This document shows positions 46,240 through 54,585 of a stretch of DNA of 64,000 nucleotides, one piece after another. Both the position numbers and the translations under genes were made by a program. Under the pieces are notes generated by a model. It made no database searches, was not told the DNA's origin, and saw only the letters and a program-made list of their open reading frames with translations. Numbering within the stretch: the first letter of the stretch is position 1; each line of letters begins with the position of its first letter. The stretch comes from Pseudomonas karstica (GTDB taxonomy: Bacteria; Pseudomonadota; Gammaproteobacteria; Pseudomonadales; Pseudomonadaceae), in NCBI RefSeq assembly GCF_009707515.1, contig NZ_WLYI01000003.1:62001-126000 (forward strand). The letters are read 5' to 3'.

Positions 46240-47001
46240 TCAGATTTCAAGCCCTATATGGATGACGTTACCATTCCACTGGCCTGAAGCATTTTGCTCT
46301 CCAATCACCAGGCACTGACCTTGGCCGTCTGCCGCCGCGATCAGCGTGCCGTTGTTCGACCAGATTGAGCTGCGTCCTGCACATTCCCATTCGCCCGATA
46401 CGCCGCCATGGTTCGCAAGCAACACCATTATGTGATGTGTTGCCGCGTAATCAGCCAGTTGCTTGCTTTCAGAAGCATATGCCGTCTTTGAAATCAAAAC
46501 GCTGGCGGCATAGATTTCAGCATTCGTATCCCGTGCTGCAATGCGATGACTGGGTTGCATTGCATCAGCGCAGATAGCCAAGGCTATTTTCCGGGTCTCG
46601 ATAGTTAAAGGTTCGCCGCCCGTACCAAGACTGAACACCCGGTCTTCACCTGGGTGCAGGTATTGTTTGCTGTACAGCGACTGACAGCCATCAGCGTGGA
46701 ATACCAATGCGCCAATCACTAAATCCGAGTTTTCAGGCAACCTCAATGGCGCGCCCACTACGGTTGTGATCCCACTGTTGCGGGCCAGTTCTTTTATCGG
46801 TACCAAGCGCGCATCGTCAGGCCCTATGGCTAGTTGCGCAGACGCTTCAAGTTCATAACCGGTGAGCGATAGTTCAGGAAAAATCAGAAATTGGACACCG
46901 TTGCGAGCAGCTACACGCATGATTCGTAGATGCTGCTCAATGTTGGCTGGTATGTCTTGGGCGATAGAAACAGACTGTGCTGCAGCGACTATAAATGACA
47001 T
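46240..47001 (-). CDS. Carbon-nitrogen hydrolase (nitrilase superfamily)
   Basis: This 253-residue protein has the Glu-Lys-Cys triad of the superfamily: Glu in LIFPELSLTGYEL, Lys in LYSKQYLHPGED and Cys in ALAICADAMQPSH. It is of the amidase rather than strict nitrilase type; substrate unknown. ATG 47001 (MSFIVAAAQS) follows AAGGGA; the longer frame to 47019 only adds a poor leader. The stop lies 31 bp from dif. A promoter overlapped by a large inverted repeat is upstream (47040-47077). Confidence 0.85.
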   Translation of the reverse strand: MSFIVAAAQSVSIAQDIPANIEQHLRIMRVAARNGVQFLIFPELSLTGYELEASAQLAIGPDDARLVPIKELARNSGITTVVGAPLRLPENSDLVIGALVFHADGCQSLYSKQYLHPGEDRVFSLGTGGEPLTIETRKIALAICADAMQPSHRIAARDTNAEIYAASVLISKTAYASESKQLADYAATHHIMVLLANHGGVSGEWECAGRSSIWSNNGTLIAAADGQGQCLVIGEQNASGQWNGNVIHIGLEI

Positions 47002-47039
47002 GGAGCATCCCTTCCTCACTCGCTATATATTCGCATTTA

Positions 47040-47077
47040 ATATAACTATACTAAATAGTCCTTTAGTTTAGTTATAT
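47040..47077 (-). promoter_or_regulatory. Promoter overlapped by an inverted repeat, upstream of the nitrilase-like gene
   Basis: TATAACTATACTAAA (47041-47055) and TTTAGTTTAGTTATA (47062-47076) pair at 14 of 15 positions around a 6-base centre. On the minus strand, TTGATA and TATTTA are spaced by 17 bases within it, a good sigma-70 pattern reading toward the gene at 47001. A repressor bound to the repeat would block this promoter. Confidence 0.6.
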
Positions 47078-47111
47078 CAAGGCTCTCCACAAACTCACCT
47101 ATCAGTGCACT

Positions 47112-47396
47112 CTACCCTCCCCCCATCTGCAGCAGATACGCCCAGGGATAAATCCCTCGCTGGTGCCCATCGCTGAAGATCAATTGCACGCCATAGCCCT
47201 GAATGTGAACCTCCAGCACTCGTACGTTTTCAGGCACCTGGGGTGGCGTGCCCTTTAATCGAAAGGCCTGGCATTGTGAGCACGGGCACTCGCGCCGCAA
47301 CCGGGCATGGTCGATCCACTGTTCACCGTCGGCCCACTCCAGCCTGAGACGGTGGTTGTCATTCTTACCGATGCTTTTCGGTGCGGCGACGTTCAC
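47112..47396 (-). CDS. DUF971 family protein
   Basis: This 94-residue protein is of the DUF971 (gamma-butyrobetaine hydroxylase N-terminal-like) family. It shows the conserved RLEWADGEQWIDHARLRRECPCSQC and DGHQRGIYPWAYL. The three cysteines in ECPCSQC may bind a metal. Related domains occur alone or in iron-sulfur and oxygenase contexts. It is the last gene of the operon, and its start overlaps the HEAT-repeat stop (ATGA at 47393). Confidence 0.85.
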   Translation of the reverse strand: MNVAAPKSIGKNDNHRLRLEWADGEQWIDHARLRRECPCSQCQAFRLKGTPPQVPENVRVLEVHIQGYGVQLIFSDGHQRGIYPWAYLLQMGGG

Positions 47397-48340
47397 TGCA
47401 GTTGCGCCAGGGCAATGCGTACTGCCTTGCGAACTTCCGGGTCACTGTCGTCGGCGGCATCACGCAAGGCCGTCAGTGCCTGTCGGTCACCCAGTTCGCC
47501 CAAGGCCAGGGCCGCTTCCTTGCGTAGGTTGCTGATGCTGTGGCCCAGTGCCTGGATCAGTGCGTCCAGCGCCGGTAGATAACGAAGCCGCCCCAGGCTG
47601 CGAGTGGCTCGCAGGCGGACTTGCCAATAATCATCGGCCAGCGCGTTGATTAATGCGTCGCCGGCGCTGGCACTGCCGACTTTGCCCAGGGTGGTTGCCG
47701 CCTCTTCACGAACTTGCCATGTCGTATCCTGCAAGGCCTGGTAAAGCGCCGGCAATACCCGCTCATCGTTCGCCAAGCCCAAGGCGCCAGTGGCGGCCCG
47801 TCGTACTTCAGTGTCCGGGTCGCTGCTGGCGAGTGTGGCCAGGCGTTCCAGGGCTGGCAGGTGCTTGAGCCAGCCCAGCACACCTACGGCTTCGCGGCGC
47901 ACGCCGGCATCGCTGTCGGCCAGCGCCTGCAGTGCCGCAGGTGCGGCGTCTTCAAGGCGTAATTCGCGCAACGCACGAAACACCGCGGTGCGCACAGTAA
48001 CGTCGGCATGCCCGGTCCAAGGCACCAACAGCCTGCCAGCCTGTTTCGTTTTGAGCACGCTCAGGCTCTGGGCGGCGGCTTCACGCACTGACGTTTCGGT
48101 GTCGGTCAACGCCAGGCACAGCGCCCCTACCACCTCGTCTTCTTCCCATGCTTCCAGCAGGCTGGCCGCCTGGGCGCGAACTTCGGTGGCCGGGTCATTG
48201 CCCAGGCTGTCCACCAGCCATACCAGGCCATCGGGGTCTTCCAGGTCTGCCAGATCGATCAGGGCAATACGGCGCACACCCGCATCCGACGCTTGTAGTC
48301 GGGGACGCAGGGCTTCTATTTCAAGGTTTTCATCAGTCAT
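47393..48340 (-). CDS. HEAT-repeat protein
   Basis: This 315-residue protein consists of about nine HEAT-like helical repeats. Characteristic units are VRRIALIDLADLEDPDG, VREAAAQSLSVL, VRREAVGVLGWLKH, VRRAATGALGLANDE, VREEAATTLGKVG, VRLRATRSLGRLRY and LRKEAALALGELGD. PBS-lyase-type HEAT proteins act as scaffolds or cofactor lyases. The repeats have clear Arg/Asp patterns but no enzyme motif. It overlaps its neighbours at both ends and belongs to the ABC/AprAB-like operon. Its partner is unknown; a role in assembling the flavoprotein-ferredoxin pair is only a guess. Confidence 0.88.
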   Translation of the reverse strand: MTDENLEIEALRPRLQASDAGVRRIALIDLADLEDPDGLVWLVDSLGNDPATEVRAQAASLLEAWEEDEVVGALCLALTDTETSVREAAAQSLSVLKTKQAGRLLVPWTGHADVTVRTAVFRALRELRLEDAAPAALQALADSDAGVRREAVGVLGWLKHLPALERLATLASSDPDTEVRRAATGALGLANDERVLPALYQALQDTTWQVREEAATTLGKVGSASAGDALINALADDYWQVRLRATRSLGRLRYLPALDALIQALGHSISNLRKEAALALGELGDRQALTALRDAADDSDPEVRKAVRIALAQLQ

Positions 48341-49185
48341 AAGGCAAATCGCGGTTTGGGTTGGTCGGTAGGCAGCCCGAGCGGGTTGAGGCGCGGCAAC
48401 TGGCGGCCGTCTTCATGGTGCAGCAGCTCCAGGCAATGGCGCTTGAGGTGGGTAAACTGCGCAGTGGTCATCAGCTCAGTGCGGCGCGGCCTCGGGAAAC
48501 TCAGGCTGAAATCTTCGATGATGCGGCCAGGGCGCGGGCTCATGATCAGGATGCGGTCGGCGAGAAACAGCGCTTCGTCTATGTCATGGGTCACGAACAC
48601 TACGGTGGTGCGAATCCGGGTCCAGATGTCCAGCAACAAGGCCTGCATTTTCATGCGGGTCAGGGCATCCAGTGCACCAAAGGGCTCATCCATCAGCAGC
48701 AGGCTGGGACGGTTGACCAGCACCCTGGCGATCTCAACCCGCTGTTGCATGCCGCCGGATAACTGATTGGGCCACCGCTCGGCGAAGCCTTCCAGGCCCA
48801 CCAGCGCCAGGATCTCATCGGCAGCGGCCAGGCGCTCGGCCTTGGCCACGCCGCGCATTTTCAGGCCAAAGGCAACGTTTTCCCGTACTGAACGCCACGG
48901 AAACAAGGTGTGCTGTTGAAACACCATGCCCCGTTGCTGCGATGGCCCGACCACCGCTTTTGCGTCCACACGCAGCGAGCCCTGGCTAGGCCTCAGGTGG
49001 CCGGCCAAGGCGCCGAGCAACGTCGACTTGCCACACCCGGACGGACCGAGGATGCACACGAACTGTCCGGGTTCGATCTGGCAGTCCAGGGCTTTCACCG
49101 CCTCGAATGCTTGCTGCTGTTCGCCCAGGACGATGGACAAGTTGCTAATCTCGATGCGGCCTTCAAGCTGAGTATTGAGGTTCAT
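48337..49185 (-). CDS. ABC transporter ATPase, sulfonate/nitrate/taurine type
   Basis: This 282-residue ATPase resembles TauB/SsuB. Motifs are Walker A GPSGCGKST near residue 48, GMVFQQHTLFPWRSV, the signature LSGGMQQRVEIARVLV and Walker B LLLMDEPFGALD. It overlaps the permease stop (TGATG at 49185) and the HEAT start (48337). With the permease and binding protein it forms one importer. Confidence 0.92.
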   Translation of the reverse strand: MNLNTQLEGRIEISNLSIVLGEQQQAFEAVKALDCQIEPGQFVCILGPSGCGKSTLLGALAGHLRPSQGSLRVDAKAVVGPSQQRGMVFQQHTLFPWRSVRENVAFGLKMRGVAKAERLAAADEILALVGLEGFAERWPNQLSGGMQQRVEIARVLVNRPSLLLMDEPFGALDALTRMKMQALLLDIWTRIRTTVVFVTHDIDEALFLADRILIMSPRPGRIIEDFSLSFPRPRRTELMTTAQFTHLKRHCLELLHHEDGRQLPRLNPLGLPTDQPKPRFAL

Positions 49186-49967
49186 CAGGCTTTACCTCGT
49201 GGACGATGCCAAGGGGTGAGCAATGCGCCCAGGCGCTTGACCAGCAGGCTGCTGCCCATGCCCAGCACACCGATCAATAACATACCGACGACAATGTCGG
49301 CGTAGTTCTGGATGGTGTAGGACTCCCAGGTGTAATAGCCGATACCGAACTGGCCGGAGATCATCTCTGCCGTGACCAGGCAGAACCACGAGGTGCCCAT
49401 GCCGATGGCAAGGCCCGTGATGATGCTCGGCGCCGCGCCCGGCACAATCACTTCGAGCAGGATCGCCCGCCGCCCTGCCCCCAGGCTGCGCGCCGAGGCG
49501 ATCAGGCGAGGGTCGACGCCTTCAACCCCATGCACAGTGTTGAGCATGATCGGAAACAGCGCGCCAGTGAACGTGATGAACACCATCGACAGCTCCGACG
49601 ACGGGAACATCAGGATCGCCAGGGGAATCCAGGCCACTGCAGGAATCGGGCGAATCACCTCCAGGGGCGGCAGCAGTACATCTTCGGCCCATTTCGAGCG
49701 ACCGATGGCGATGCCCAGGCCGACACCTACCAGCACCGCCGCCAGGTACCCTTCAAAGACCCTGAGCAAGCTGGCGCTCAAGTGCTGGGCCAACTTACCC
49801 GAGTCCGCCAGGCCCAGTGCCGCCTGGATCACCGCCCCAGGCGTCGGCACATTGGCGAAGGTCACCAGCCACAGGTTCCAATGGGCGCTGGCCGCTACTT
49901 GCCAGAACAGCAGGCAGAACAGCAATGAGGCGGCCCTGGGTATCCAGCGCAACGCAGTATTTGACAT
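49185..49967 (-). CDS. ABC transporter permease, sulfonate/nitrate/taurine type
   Basis: This 260-residue inner-membrane permease has several membrane segments and the EAA loop (ASARSLGAGRRAILLEVIVPGAAPSI). The start ATG 49967 (MSNTALRW) follows GGAG at nine bases; the longer frame to 50120 overlaps the binding-protein gene and is not supported. It works with the ATPase (48337) and the binding protein (50017). The substrate class is inferred from family only. Confidence 0.9.
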   Translation of the reverse strand: MSNTALRWIPRAASLLFCLLFWQVAASAHWNLWLVTFANVPTPGAVIQAALGLADSGKLAQHLSASLLRVFEGYLAAVLVGVGLGIAIGRSKWAEDVLLPPLEVIRPIPAVAWIPLAILMFPSSELSMVFITFTGALFPIMLNTVHGVEGVDPRLIASARSLGAGRRAILLEVIVPGAAPSIITGLAIGMGTSWFCLVTAEMISGQFGIGYYTWESYTIQNYADIVVGMLLIGVLGMGSSLLVKRLGALLTPWHRPRGKA

Positions 49968-50016
49968 GAATGCACGCTCCGTCAGGGCGCAGAACCGATC
50001 TGCGCCCGTGGCTATA

Positions 50017-51423
50017 TCAATGACCGGCAACCGCCTGCGCGCCAGCATCAATGAAATTGAACACCTTGCCACCCTGGGCCTGGGCGTACTGTTGCGCCTG
50101 GTCCTTGAGCAGGAATGCACTCAACTTGCCTTGCCCATCACTGGCAAACCACGCTTGGCTGGCCAGTAACTTGATGCCGCTGTCTTCGGCCTGGGCGTAC
50201 ACCGCCCTCACCTGCTTGCCGTCTTTTTTCAACTCGGCGAGCGCGGTAAAGGCCGTTTCTGCAGAGGCATAATGGCGCACCTTGGGCTCACCCTTGACCC
50301 AGATTTGCGCGACGTGTTTCCAGTCGGTTATCGGCGCTCCGGTCTGCGCATCGTTGGCCTTGAGCGGCGCCTGGGCGTAATTGGCCAGTTGCGCGTTGTA
50401 GTCCAGGCCGGATGCCTTGAAGGCCTCGCGAATGTACTGGTCATCAATGAAGGTGTTGAGGTCCAGCCCACGATCAGCCTTTTTCAGCAGTTTGAGGGTA
50501 TCGATGGCCGTGCCCACCGCCTGGCGGTATTGCGGCTTCCAGCTCAGGTCACGGGTTTGCACGCCCAGCGGGCCGTGGAACAGGTAATTGACCTCGGCTT
50601 CAACCCCGGTGACCTTCTCGATCAACTCGCTGTACTTCTCTGGCTCTGCGCTCAGTAACTGATTGGCCTCAATACTGGCGCGCAGGTAGGCGACGACCAC
50701 TTCCGGGTATTGGCGGGCGTAGCTTTCATCTACCAGGGCGCCGTGGAAGGTCGGGGTATTAGATTGTGAACCGTCGTAGATCTTGCGGGCAAAACCCCGG
50801 TTGGGGAACAACTCGCCAAAGGGCACGAAATCGGCGTGAGCCTCGATCTTGTTCGCCTGCAACGCCGAGCCTGCTATTTCCGGCGCCTGGGCGATGATGT
50901 TGACGTCCTTGAGTGGGTCCCAGCCTTGGGCTGCGACCGCGCGCAGTAACATGCCGTGGGCAGTCGAGGCGAATGGCACTGAAATGGTCTTGCCCTTCAA
51001 GTCCGCGAGGGACTGTGCGGTGGATGCGATCGGCACGACGATCCCGTTGCCGCTGCCCTCGATGTTGCCCGACAGCACATTGATAAACAGGCTGTGCTTG
51101 CCCGCGGCCTCGAAGGCCACGCCGTTGAAGGCCCCAGGAAAATCGGCCATGGCGCCGAAGTCCAGCTTGCCGGCGACCATTTCGTTGGTCAGCGGCGCGC
51201 CACTGGTGAAGTTCTTCCACTGGATGTCATAGGTGGCGTCCTGGTACTTACCGTCGTGGGGCAGGTATTTTTCCAACAGGCCCAGTTCGCGGATCAGCAA
51301 GCCGCCCGCTGCACAGTTGATGGTGGTGTCCTGAGTGCCGATGGCCACCCGGATGGTGTGTGCCTGCACGGACAGGCTAAAGGAGGCCAGCACCAGGCTG
51401 GTCAGGGTTGCGCGCAATAACAT
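50017..51423 (-). CDS. ABC transporter substrate-binding protein
   Basis: This 468-residue periplasmic protein has a signal peptide (MLLRATLTSLVLASFSLSV to QAHT). It has NMT1/SsuA-like parts: RVAIGTQDTTINCAAGGLL, LDFGAMADFPGAFN, LADLKGKTISVPFASTAHG and SALQANKIEAHADFVPFGELF. It is ~150 residues longer than typical sulfonate-binding proteins, with an extra C-terminal stretch (KKDGKQVRAVYAQAEDSG onward) resembling a NosL-like or small domain. Ligand unknown. Confidence 0.88.
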   Translation of the reverse strand: MLLRATLTSLVLASFSLSVQAHTIRVAIGTQDTTINCAAGGLLIRELGLLEKYLPHDGKYQDATYDIQWKNFTSGAPLTNEMVAGKLDFGAMADFPGAFNGVAFEAAGKHSLFINVLSGNIEGSGNGIVVPIASTAQSLADLKGKTISVPFASTAHGMLLRAVAAQGWDPLKDVNIIAQAPEIAGSALQANKIEAHADFVPFGELFPNRGFARKIYDGSQSNTPTFHGALVDESYARQYPEVVVAYLRASIEANQLLSAEPEKYSELIEKVTGVEAEVNYLFHGPLGVQTRDLSWKPQYRQAVGTAIDTLKLLKKADRGLDLNTFIDDQYIREAFKASGLDYNAQLANYAQAPLKANDAQTGAPITDWKHVAQIWVKGEPKVRHYASAETAFTALAELKKDGKQVRAVYAQAEDSGIKLLASQAWFASDGQGKLSAFLLKDQAQQYAQAQGGKVFNFIDAGAQAVAGH

Positions 51424-51554
51424 TGGGTGTGTCCCCTCGAATCATGGTTGTAATAGTCGTCTCCGCCACGATCAGGCGTGGTGGGAAACGAGGGGGTGTG
51501 GCGTTGGCGTCCGGTGTTTGCGGATAGCGTGGGTGAAGCGGTGAACCTGGAATC

Positions 51555-51800
51555 TCAACGCAACAGGTACGGGATCTCGACCTTGACCGCACCTGTTGGG
51601 CAGTCCTTTTCGCAGGGCATGCAGTACCAGCATTCGTCGAATGCCATGTAGGCCTTTTGCGTCGCGGGATTGATCGCCAACAGGTCCATTGGGCACACAT
51701 CGACGCAGACCGTGCAGCCTTTCTCGGCAATGCACTTATCTTCATCGATCGTCACCGGCGCGTTGGAGCGGAAAAATATTTCCTGGGGCTGATAGGCCAT
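51555..51800 (-). CDS. Two-cluster ferredoxin, AprB-like
   Basis: This 81-residue protein binds two [4Fe-4S] clusters. The first set is C-x5-C-x2-C-x3-CP in CIAEKGCTVCVDVCP and the second is C-x2-C-x2-C-x3-CP in CWYCMPCEKDCP. The pattern resembles AprB, the beta subunit of adenylylsulfate reductase. It ends at EIPYLLR without the long AprB tail. ATG 51800 follows AAGGA. It lies 58 bp after the AprA-like flavoprotein and should carry electrons to or from it. Confidence 0.9.
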   Translation of the reverse strand: MAYQPQEIFFRSNAPVTIDEDKCIAEKGCTVCVDVCPMDLLAINPATQKAYMAFDECWYCMPCEKDCPTGAVKVEIPYLLR

Positions 51801-51858
51801 TTCACGGTGTCCTTGGCGCTTTTGCGCTCTATTAAGGTGTGGCGTGCTACACAAAGGC

Positions 51859-53589
51859 TCAGGCAGCGTCGGCGCCTACCCGCAGGCGGTCGTAAGCCTG
51901 CATTTCTTCGGCATCCAGCGGGATGACGTAGGGTTCAACGGCTTTCTTGAAGCTGACCATGCGCCCGTCCTCGCCCTTCTTCAGGTGGCAATGACAGAAC
52001 CAGTCGGCATCATTGCGCTGTGGGTGATCCACCCGATGGTGATACAAGCCCCAGCGACTTTCGGCGCGGTACAACGAGGCCCGCGCAGCCATCTCGGCAC
52101 AGTCGCGAATCACGCTGGTTTCCATGGCGCGCATCAGCTCATGGGCGTTGTGCGCCTTCATTTGGCCAAGGTCGCGCTCGATGTCGGCGAAGCGTTGCAG
52201 GCCGATTTCCATCTTGCGAGTCACCTTGGGCGGTTGTAGATAGTCGTTGACGAAGCGCCGCAGCTTGTACTCGACCTGGGCCGGTGGCAGGCCGGTCTCC
52301 CGCTCCAGTGGCGCATAAACCCGAGCTTGTTCGGCGGCTACCTGCGTGGCGTTCAGGGCGCTGAAGTCCCGCTCGACCACGTACTGCGCGGCGTTGGTGC
52401 CGGCGAACCAGCCATAGGTAAACGCACCCAACATGTAGTTATGGGGCACGGCCGCCATGTCGCCTGCCGAATACAGGCCCTTGACCGAGGTCTCGGCGCG
52501 TTCGTTGACCCATACCCCCGACGCCGAATGACCGCTGCAAAAGCCAATCTCGGAGATGTGCATTTCCACCATGTCACTGCGGTAATCAGTCCCGCGGTTG
52601 GCGTGAAACTGGCCGCGACTTGGGCGCTCATTACTGTGCAGGATCTGCTCGATGTTCTGGATGGTTTCCTCGGCCAGGTGATCGAGCTTGAGAAACACCG
52701 GGCCGTTACCGCTTTCCAGCTCCTGGTGGAACTCCCACATCATCTGTCCACTCCAGTAGTCGCACTCGATGAAGCGCTCGCCCTTGTTGTTGGCGGTATA
52801 GCCGCCCAGCGGGCCGGTCACATAGGCGCACGCAGGGCCGTTGTAATCCTTGATCAACGGGTTGATCTGGAAGCACTCCAGGTTCGCCAGTTCGGCGCCG
52901 GCGTGATAGGCCATGGCGTAGCCGTCCCCGGCATTGGTCGGGTTTTCGTAGGTGCCCATCAGGTAGCCCGATGACGGCAAGCCCAGCCGGCCCGCAGCGC
53001 CGCAGCACAGGATCACCGCCTTGGCCTTGATCACATGGAAGTCGGCGGTGCGGCAATCAAACCCCATCACGCCGTTGACCGCACCCTCGCTGTCGGTGAG
53101 CAAGCGGGTGCAGACCAGCCGGTTGGTGATGGTCACCCGAGCGCGCTTGAGCTGGCGATACAGGACCTTCTTAATGTCATGTCCTTCGGGCATCGGCAGC
53201 ACATAGGCGCCCATGTGATGGACCTTTTTCACCGCATAGTCGCCGGTCTCGTCCTTTTCGAACTTCACACCCCAGCGGTCCAACTGCTCGATGGTTTCAT
53301 AGCTGTGGGTGGCGTAGGCATACACCGCGGCCTGGTTGACGATACCGTCGTTGGCAATGGTGATTTCCTTGGTGTACTGCTCTGGCGTCGAGTGGCCGGG
53401 GATGATGGCGTTGTTCAGGCCGTCCATGCCCATGCTGATGGCACCGCTGCGTTTGACATTGGCTTTGTCCACCAGCAATACCCGCAAGTCGCGGTTGGCT
53501 TCCTTGGCCTTGATCGCCGCCATGGGGCCTGCGGTGCCGCCACCAATCACGACGATGTCGTATTCCAATTCCAGTGTTTTTCGGCTCAC
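51859..53589 (-). CDS. FAD-dependent oxidoreductase, AprA / fumarate-reductase-like
   Basis: This 576-residue flavoprotein has the FAD motif YDIVVIGGGTAGPMAAIKA at the N-terminus, VKRSGAISMGMDGLNN, AVILCCGAAGRLGLPSSGYL, and AGDMAAVPHNYMLGAFTYGW near the C-terminal FAD site. It belongs to the succinate dehydrogenase/fumarate reductase/AprA superfamily. With the AprB-like ferredoxin it forms a two-subunit complex in the pattern of adenylylsulfate reductase, but no sulfate adenylyltransferase is nearby. It overlaps the GntR stop (ATGA at 53586). The true reaction is unknown. Confidence 0.9.
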   Translation of the reverse strand: MSRKTLELEYDIVVIGGGTAGPMAAIKAKEANRDLRVLLVDKANVKRSGAISMGMDGLNNAIIPGHSTPEQYTKEITIANDGIVNQAAVYAYATHSYETIEQLDRWGVKFEKDETGDYAVKKVHHMGAYVLPMPEGHDIKKVLYRQLKRARVTITNRLVCTRLLTDSEGAVNGVMGFDCRTADFHVIKAKAVILCCGAAGRLGLPSSGYLMGTYENPTNAGDGYAMAYHAGAELANLECFQINPLIKDYNGPACAYVTGPLGGYTANNKGERFIECDYWSGQMMWEFHQELESGNGPVFLKLDHLAEETIQNIEQILHSNERPSRGQFHANRGTDYRSDMVEMHISEIGFCSGHSASGVWVNERAETSVKGLYSAGDMAAVPHNYMLGAFTYGWFAGTNAAQYVVERDFSALNATQVAAEQARVYAPLERETGLPPAQVEYKLRRFVNDYLQPPKVTRKMEIGLQRFADIERDLGQMKAHNAHELMRAMETSVIRDCAEMAARASLYRAESRWGLYHHRVDHPQRNDADWFCHCHLKKGEDGRMVSFKKAVEPYVIPLDAEEMQAYDRLRVGADAA

Positions 53590-54347
53590 GGACGGCTTCC
53601 TCGTTCACGGTCGATGCGCAGGCGATACTGAAAGGCATCACCCCGGTAATACAGGTGTTCAAAGTCCACGGGCAGCCCCTCGCTGGTATGGGTCAAGCGT
53701 TCGATGCGCATGATCGGCGAGCCGGGTTCGACGCTGAGTGCCTGGGCCAGGTCGCTGTCTGCCAGCACCGCGTCGATGGCCACGTCGGCGTGGCCCAGTT
53801 GCAGGCCGCAGTCGTTTTCCAGGATCAGAAAGATATCGCGAGTCACCAGATCGGCGTTTTCCAGGCGTTCGCCCAAGGCTTGCTTGATGTAGGTGATTTC
53901 CAGTGATACCGGCTCGCGATTGATCAGCCGTACGCGCTTGATCTGCGTGACGGTTGTGCCCTCCTCCACCCCCAGGCGCTCGGCCACCTGCTTGTCAGCA
54001 GGCACAAAGCGAAAACTGCGCAAACGGTTGATCACCTCGTAACCGCGCTCGGTCATGGATTCGGCCAAGCCTTGCAAGGTGCTGACATTTTGATAGGCCT
54101 TGGGCTTGGCAACGAACGTGCCCTTGCCGTGGATCTTGTAGATCAAGCCTTCCTTCTGCAGGTCGCCCAAGGCCTGGCGCACAGTGATCCGGCTGACCTT
54201 GAAGCGTGTGCCCAACTCGCTTTCCGACGGCATCTGCGTATTGGGTGAGTATTCCCCGTCAAGGATGCGCCCCCGCAGCAGGTCGCGCAGTTGTGCATGT
54301 AGCGGGATGCTGGACAGCGGGAATAAGGTGGAGATGGAACCGCTCAT
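53586..54347 (-). CDS. GntR-family regulator (HutC/UTRA type)
   Basis: This 253-residue protein has a GntR winged helix (LHAQLRDLLRGRILDGEYSP, MPSESELGTRFKVSRITVRQ) and a UTRA effector domain (GYEVINRLRSFRFV, LTHTSEGLPVDFEHLYYRGD). It heads the operon and probably represses it, binding the palindrome at 54358-54377. Effector is likely the imported substrate or a product. ATG 54347 is preferred; a GTG at 54356 lies only two bases from the palindrome and has no ribosome site. Confidence 0.88.
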   Translation of the reverse strand: MSGSISTLFPLSSIPLHAQLRDLLRGRILDGEYSPNTQMPSESELGTRFKVSRITVRQALGDLQKEGLIYKIHGKGTFVAKPKAYQNVSTLQGLAESMTERGYEVINRLRSFRFVPADKQVAERLGVEEGTTVTQIKRVRLINREPVSLEITYIKQALGERLENADLVTRDIFLILENDCGLQLGHADVAIDAVLADSDLAQALSVEPGSPIMRIERLTHTSEGLPVDFEHLYYRGDAFQYRLRIDRERGSRP

Positions 54348-54357
54348 CAGGCTCACT

Positions 54358-54377
54358 TGTCATAACGAGTTATGACA
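54358..54377. promoter_or_regulatory. GntR-type operator
   Basis: TGTCATAAC and GTTATGACA are perfect 9-bp inverted arms separated by 2 bases, 11 bp upstream of the GntR start. The form fits HutC-type operators and implies autoregulation of the whole downstream operon. Confidence 0.75.
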
Positions 54378-54454
54378 TGATCATAGTGAGTATAAGAATT
54401 AAAATTAAAATACCGTTTGAGCATAAGCTTAAAGCCAGAAGGCCTGGTTTCTGC

Positions 54455-54565
54455 CGCTGCCGAGGCACGAGGCTGCGACAAGGGCCGCAGGACCTTCGGC
54501 AATTTCAAGGCCCAGGCGACTGCTGCGCAGCCGATCGCAGGCTGTGCCAGCGGCTACAGGTGCTG
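54455..54565. repeat. REP-like intergenic repeat
   Basis: TGCTGCGCAGCCGATCGCAG (54521-54540, continuing GGCTGTGCCAGCGGCTACAGG) is a common Pseudomonas intergenic repeat type with the dyad CAGCC-N7-GGCTG. A second degenerate copy (GAGGCTGCGACAAGGGCCGC) lies at about 54469-54488. Confidence 0.6.
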
Positions 54566-54585
54566 GTCCACGTCAGGCAGACAGG

